From: Nitrospirota bacterium
GTDB lineage: Bacteria; Nitrospirota; Thermodesulfovibrionia; Thermodesulfovibrionales; JdFR-88
Length of the DNA: 33,522 nucleotides
Reading direction: 5' to 3'
Assembly (NCBI GenBank): GCA_014874185.1
Contig: JACWAF010000004.1
Span: forward strand, 1 to 33,522
Positions 30,533-33,522 of the stretch are shown here, one piece after another (positions within the stretch are counted from its first letter, which is position 1; each line of letters opens with the position of its first letter). Under the pieces are notes generated by a model. That model made no database searches. It had not been told where the DNA came from and was given only the letters and a program-made list of their open reading frames with translations. A program made the translations under genes and the position numbers.

Positions 30533-31852
30533 CTACCTGCCGGCCGCTCCAGCGGGATTTCCTTCTTCAACCCGTCTGCATTCGATAGAGAAGGGTATCC
30601 GGCTGAGCCCGACCACATGATGGGTCTTTTCGATGTGGAACAGGAGGGCGTTGTCTATCCAGTCGCAGATGACGTGCTCCTGCATCGAGCCATCGGCCAC
30701 GGCGGGCGAGACCGAGTAATGGTGCGGGAAGAGGTCCGGAACGGTAAAACTGAAATCGAAGGTATAAACAGAACCCTTCTTAACGGACTGGAAAGGCACC
30801 CCCTCCATATACGTATTGGTGGCGAATATGTCCAGCCCTCTTGAGTCCCTGACAGTGACTCCGGCTATCGGTCTGGCTATCCCTTCCTTCACGGTGAAAG
30901 AGACCCTTATTGTGGCCTCCTCCCCCTTTTTGAAAGAAACCCGCTCCTCGCCATCCGGCCCGTAAAGCCTTATCCCGGTTATCGCGGCCTTTCCGTTTCC
31001 GTAGCGGTGGTCCATATTGGGGATGCCGTAAACCACGTCTTCTTTTTCCTTCAGAGTCATTTGGGGGGATGGATTCGATCCGGCCCTTGCCGGGACCACG
31101 CTGACCTGGGCCCCGTCTTTTCGCTCGTTGCACAGGGCAAGATAGCGGTTGGCCACATCTTCCGGCGAGCCGCTTTCAAGCAGCCGCCCGTAATCAATCA
31201 GGATGGCGCTTGTGCAAAGGCTTTTGACGGCTGCCGTGTTATGCGAGACGAAACAGACCGTCACCCCGTTTTCCCGCATCTCGTTTATCCTTCGCATGCA
31301 CCGGTGCTGAAAGACCTCGTCGCCCACGGCAAGGGCCTCGTCCACGACGAGGACATCAGGGTCTACATTAATGGCGCACGCAAAGGCAAGCCTCACGTAC
31401 ATGCCGCTGGAATACGTCTTCACGGGCTGGTCCATGAAGTCCCCGATCGAGGCGAATGACTCTATCCCGGGCAGTCTCTCCGTTATCTCTTCCTTTGAAA
31501 GGCCGGTTATCGCCCCGTTCAGATATACGTTCTCCCTTCCGGTAAGCTGCGGGTTAAAGCCCGCGCCAAGCGCCAGTATCGAGGAAATCCTCCCCGTTAC
31601 CCGCACCTCTCCGGAGGTCGGGGTGAGGATGCCGCAGATTATCTGCAGGAGGGTCGTTTTTCCACTTCCGTTCTGTCCCAGGATGCCAAGCGTCTCGCCC
31701 CTTTTCACCTCCATCGAGACATCCCTCAGCGCCCAGAAGTCCTGGTGGTATTTCTTCCTCAGCGGGTGGAGGGCCTCCTTCAGACGCTCCTTGGGGCTCC
31801 TGTATATCTGGTATTTCTTGCTTGCCTTCGACAGCGCTATGAGTGTTTCCAT
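30533..31852 (-). CDS. wzt: Polysaccharide ABC exporter ATPase with glycan-binding domain
   Basis: 439 aa. Residues 1-230 are the ABC domain: Walker A GILGQNGSGKTTLLQ at about 57-71, signature YSSGMYVRLAFACA and Walker B DVLVVDEALAVGDEVFQHRC. This is the TagH/Wzt/KpsT-like class, which has a long linker. Residues about 275-425 are a beta-sandwich of the Wzt C-terminal type (GNGKAAITGIRLYGPDGEE..., VTVRDSRGLDIFATNTYMEG). In E. coli O8/O9a this domain recognises the finished, capped chain. It pairs with the permease five bases upstream, and the coiled-coil methyltransferase follows five bases downstream. This points to ABC-dependent export of a capped glycan. Confidence 0.93.
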   Translation of the reverse strand: METLIALSKASKKYQIYRSPKERLKEALHPLRKKYHQDFWALRDVSMEVKRGETLGILGQNGSGKTTLLQIICGILTPTSGEVRVTGRISSILALGAGFNPQLTGRENVYLNGAITGLSKEEITERLPGIESFASIGDFMDQPVKTYSSGMYVRLAFACAINVDPDVLVVDEALAVGDEVFQHRCMRRINEMRENGVTVCFVSHNTAAVKSLCTSAILIDYGRLLESGSPEDVANRYLALCNERKDGAQVSVVPARAGSNPSPQMTLKEKEDVVYGIPNMDHRYGNGKAAITGIRLYGPDGEERVSFKKGEEATIRVSFTVKEGIARPIAGVTVRDSRGLDIFATNTYMEGVPFQSVKKGSVYTFDFSFTVPDLFPHHYSVSPAVADGSMQEHVICDWIDNALLFHIEKTHHVVGLSRIPFSIECRRVEEGNPAGAAGR

Positions 31853-31857
31853 CCGCG

Positions 31858-32679
31858 CTAGAGCACATCCGCGAAATGCGGCCTTAAACGTAGGAATATG
31901 AACGCGCCCGCGACGAAGACCAGCCCGGTAAAGCTCCAGTAATAGAGCGTAAGCCCCGGATGACTCCAGAAAGGGACGAAATAAATGAAAGACTCGCGGT
32001 AGCCCTGAACTATATACAGCATGGGGTTCAGTCTAAGAACGGCCTGGTACCGGGCCGGGACCAGGTCCGGGTCCCAGAATATAGGGGTGGCCCAGAACCC
32101 GAACTGAAGGGCCACGCCCACCACCTGGCCCATGTCCCTGGAAAAGAGGTTCACGGAAGATATTGTCCAGCCGATTCCAAGGACAAGCACGCCCATGGCG
32201 AAGAAATAATAAAGCGCCTGTATCCAGTAGAGGCTTGCGGGCAGGCGGTACAGAAAGATAAGCGCCATAAGAAGCAAAAGAAAGATCGAATGCGTAATGA
32301 AAGAGGCCGCAAGTTTTACAACCGGAAGGATGCTGAGCGGAAAGACCGTCTTTTTTACCAGGTGTGAGTTGGCGATTATTATGTTGCTTGAGCCGTTTAC
32401 GACCTCCGCAAAGGTGTTCCATATGGCCATCCCGGCGGTAAGCCAGATGACAAACGGCACGTTGTGCCGGGGCGGGTTCCTGAAGGCGACCGTGAACACG
32501 AACCACAGGATGAGTATCATTATGGCCGGGTTTATGAAGGTCCAGAAAAACCCCAGACCGGAGCCCAGGTGCTGGTTCATCATCTCCCTCTTTGCCATCT
32601 CGAATATGAGATATCTCCGTTTGACCAGGGTGGCCAGGAAACCTGAAAAGCCCCTGGTGAGCATTCTGAACCTGCCCAT
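31858..32679 (-). CDS. wzm: Polysaccharide ABC exporter permease
   Basis: 273 aa from ATG 32679 (TGATATG junction with cysC); the longer open frame upstream lies inside cysC. ABC-2 type permease with six membrane helices: RYLIFEMAKREMMNQHLGSGLGFFWTFINPAIMI is the conserved start, followed by the PFVIWLTAGMAIWNTFAEVVNGSSNIIIANSHLVKKTVFPL region and the C-terminal WATPIFWDPDLVPARYQAVLRLNPMLYIVQGYRESF motif of Wzm/KpsM-type exporters. It forms the inner-membrane channel that exports the undecaprenyl-linked chain with Wzt. Length is normal for Wzm. Confidence 0.93.
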   Translation of the reverse strand: MGRFRMLTRGFSGFLATLVKRRYLIFEMAKREMMNQHLGSGLGFFWTFINPAIMILILWFVFTVAFRNPPRHNVPFVIWLTAGMAIWNTFAEVVNGSSNIIIANSHLVKKTVFPLSILPVVKLAASFITHSIFLLLLMALIFLYRLPASLYWIQALYYFFAMGVLVLGIGWTISSVNLFSRDMGQVVGVALQFGFWATPIFWDPDLVPARYQAVLRLNPMLYIVQGYRESFIYFVPFWSHPGLTLYYWSFTGLVFVAGAFIFLRLRPHFADVL

Positions 32680-32680
32680 A

Positions 32681-33274
32681 TCAGAACAACCCCCTTCTTC
32701 TGAGGAAGTCCAGCAACAGCCCCACTGATTCCCGGACGCCGTTTTCTTCGGTATCGAGTACAAGGCCGGGCTCCAGGGGCTCTTCGTAGGGAGATGTTAT
32801 CCCGGTATAATCCCTTATTATCCCGGCCCGGGCCTTCATGTACTGCCCCTTCGGGTCACGCCTCTCGCATTCCCCGATGGAGCACTTCACATAGACCCCG
32901 GCTATCATGTTGCCGTCCAGGATTTCCCTCACGACACGCCTGTCGTCCCTGCAGGGGGAGATGAATGCCGCTATCACGAGGAGGCCGGCATCGGCCATGA
33001 GTTTTGCCACTTCGGCCACACGGCGCAGGTTTTCCCTGCGGTCTCCGGGGCTGAAGCCGAGGTCGGAAGTAAGCCCGTGCCTTACGTTGTCCCCGTCCAG
33101 CACGCAGCACCTCACGCCGCGATTGAAGAGTTCCTTTTCCAGAGCGTGCGCGATAGTGGACTTGCCCGAGGCGGACAGCCCGGTCAACCAGATCACCCCG
33201 CTTTTATGGTTATTGAGGCGGTTCCGGTCAGACCTGCTTACGCAGCCCTCCTGCCAGACTACGTGGTTTTCCAT
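32681..33274 (-). CDS. cysC: Adenylylsulfate kinase
   Basis: 197 aa, normal length. P-loop GLSASGKST at about 32-40, then VLDGDNVRHGLTSDLGFSPGDRRENLRRVAEVAKL, the APS-binding and lid region of APS kinases, and later FISPCRDDRRVVRE. It phosphorylates adenosine 5'-phosphosulfate with ATP to PAPS, the sulfate donor. No cysDN/sat or PAPS reductase gene is nearby, and it heads an export operon that ends with a sulfotransferase. It therefore more likely serves glycan sulfation than cysteine synthesis. Ribosome site GGGGGAGAG precedes the ATG. Confidence 0.95.
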   Translation of the reverse strand: MENHVVWQEGCVSRSDRNRLNNHKSGVIWLTGLSASGKSTIAHALEKELFNRGVRCCVLDGDNVRHGLTSDLGFSPGDRRENLRRVAEVAKLMADAGLLVIAAFISPCRDDRRVVREILDGNMIAGVYVKCSIGECERRDPKGQYMKARAGIIRDYTGITSPYEEPLEPGLVLDTEENGVRESVGLLLDFLRRRGLF

Positions 33275-33439
33275 CTCTCCCCCATTCCGCGAAATATTTT
33301 ATAACACACGCACAGCCGGATTACAAAAAAAAAAAATAATTGCAACCTGAGGGCGGTTATCCTTTTCCCGCGCGGGCTTTTGCAGTTGGAATATGCCGGT
33401 TATTAAGGGTCTCATAATTGAACAGACATTTTGACCGGA
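33275..33439 (-). promoter_or_regulatory. Upstream region of the polysaccharide operon
   Basis: No gene is supported here. A possible -10 TATAAA (33303-33298 on the minus strand) lies 24 bases before the cysC start with no convincing -35. A run of twelve A (33325-33336), read as T on the transcribed strand, and a tight palindrome CCCGCGCGGG (33367-33376) sit upstream. Both could affect promoter strength or regulator binding. Confidence 0.3.
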
Positions 33440-33522
33440 AAATCTCCCCTCGCCCCTCAACCTGCACCCCAAAAAGTCTGCGACTTTTAGGGGACCCCGT
33501 TCCAAAGAGGGGTAATTCCTCC
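33440..33522. repeat. GC-rich intergenic repeat at window end
   Basis: CCCCTCGCCCCTC-type runs are followed by a hairpin (33467-33478 with 33482-33493; one mismatch, TGC loop) and AGAGGGG. Style and composition resemble the hairpin-rich repeat at 1-201, though they are not identical. It continues beyond the window. Confidence 0.4.

Noticed and set aside
33299-33505. 68-aa frame upstream of cysC
   Set aside because: No ribosome site, low-complexity start region and no domain; the region looks like promoter plus repeat.

Overview
The window reads as a Gram-negative bacterial chromosome segment of about 33.5 kb. It carries lipoprotein and Tat signals, O-antigen-type export and heptose genes, many multihaem and haem-binding proteins, a sigma-54 activator, a c-di-GMP riboswitch and an AcsE-like corrinoid methyltransferase. 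Base composition is moderately GC-rich and ATA/AGG codons are common. An anaerobic lineage such as Nitrospirota or Desulfobacterota would fit, but there is no rRNA or other marker here, so that is an inference. No tRNA, rRNA, CRISPR array, transposase or phage gene was seen.

Left part (1-9.8 kb): a GC-rich dispersed repeat; a six-haem secreted cytochrome c (-); a stand-alone receiver (+); then a tightly overlapping three-gene unit (-) of PhnD-like binding lipoprotein, histidine kinase with a periplasmic CxxCH haem site, and NtrC-type sigma-54 activator. Next come a 49-aa lipoprotein with its terminator, an O6-alkylguanine-DNA alkyltransferase behind a DUF3553-like gene, a SurA-N-type lipoprotein without a PPIase domain, a Tat-exported protein interrupted by one in-frame UGA, and a SufR-like regulator.

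Middle (9.8-14 kb): an AcsE-like methyltransferase overlaps a class I fumarase alpha subunit with no beta subunit next to it. Out-of-frame coding-like debris follows. A c-di-GMP-I (GEMM) riboswitch and intrinsic terminator then control a large secreted parallel beta-helix protein. Its fibronectin-III-like domain is split by a membrane hairpin with an internal lipobox.

Right part (14-33.3 kb): one long minus-strand surface-polysaccharide locus. cysC (PAPS synthesis), wzm, wzt with a C-terminal glycan-binding domain and a coiled-coil methyltransferase form the first unit. A second promoter near 29.3 kb precedes a trimodular glycosyltransferase, a TIG-like lipoprotein, an MBOAT acyltransferase, an SGNH acyltransferase partner, a GT-C-like membrane protein, a GtrB-like GT2, a methyltransferase, an EmrE-like flippase, a GT9, hldA, gmhA, a sulfotransferase and a GT4. 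The locus ends at a bidirectional terminator at about 14.02 kb.

Taken together, this locus would make an ABC-exported glycan that may be sulfated (CysC makes PAPS for the sulfotransferase), O-acylated (MBOAT plus SGNH) and methyl-capped. The cap enzyme and the sulfotransferase share a 28-residue tryptophan-marked coiled-coil repeat, which suggests a common scaffold or chain-length ruler. The most unusual points are this shared repeat, the UGA followed by a SECIS-like hairpin, the split fibronectin domain, and the haem-kinase three-component system.
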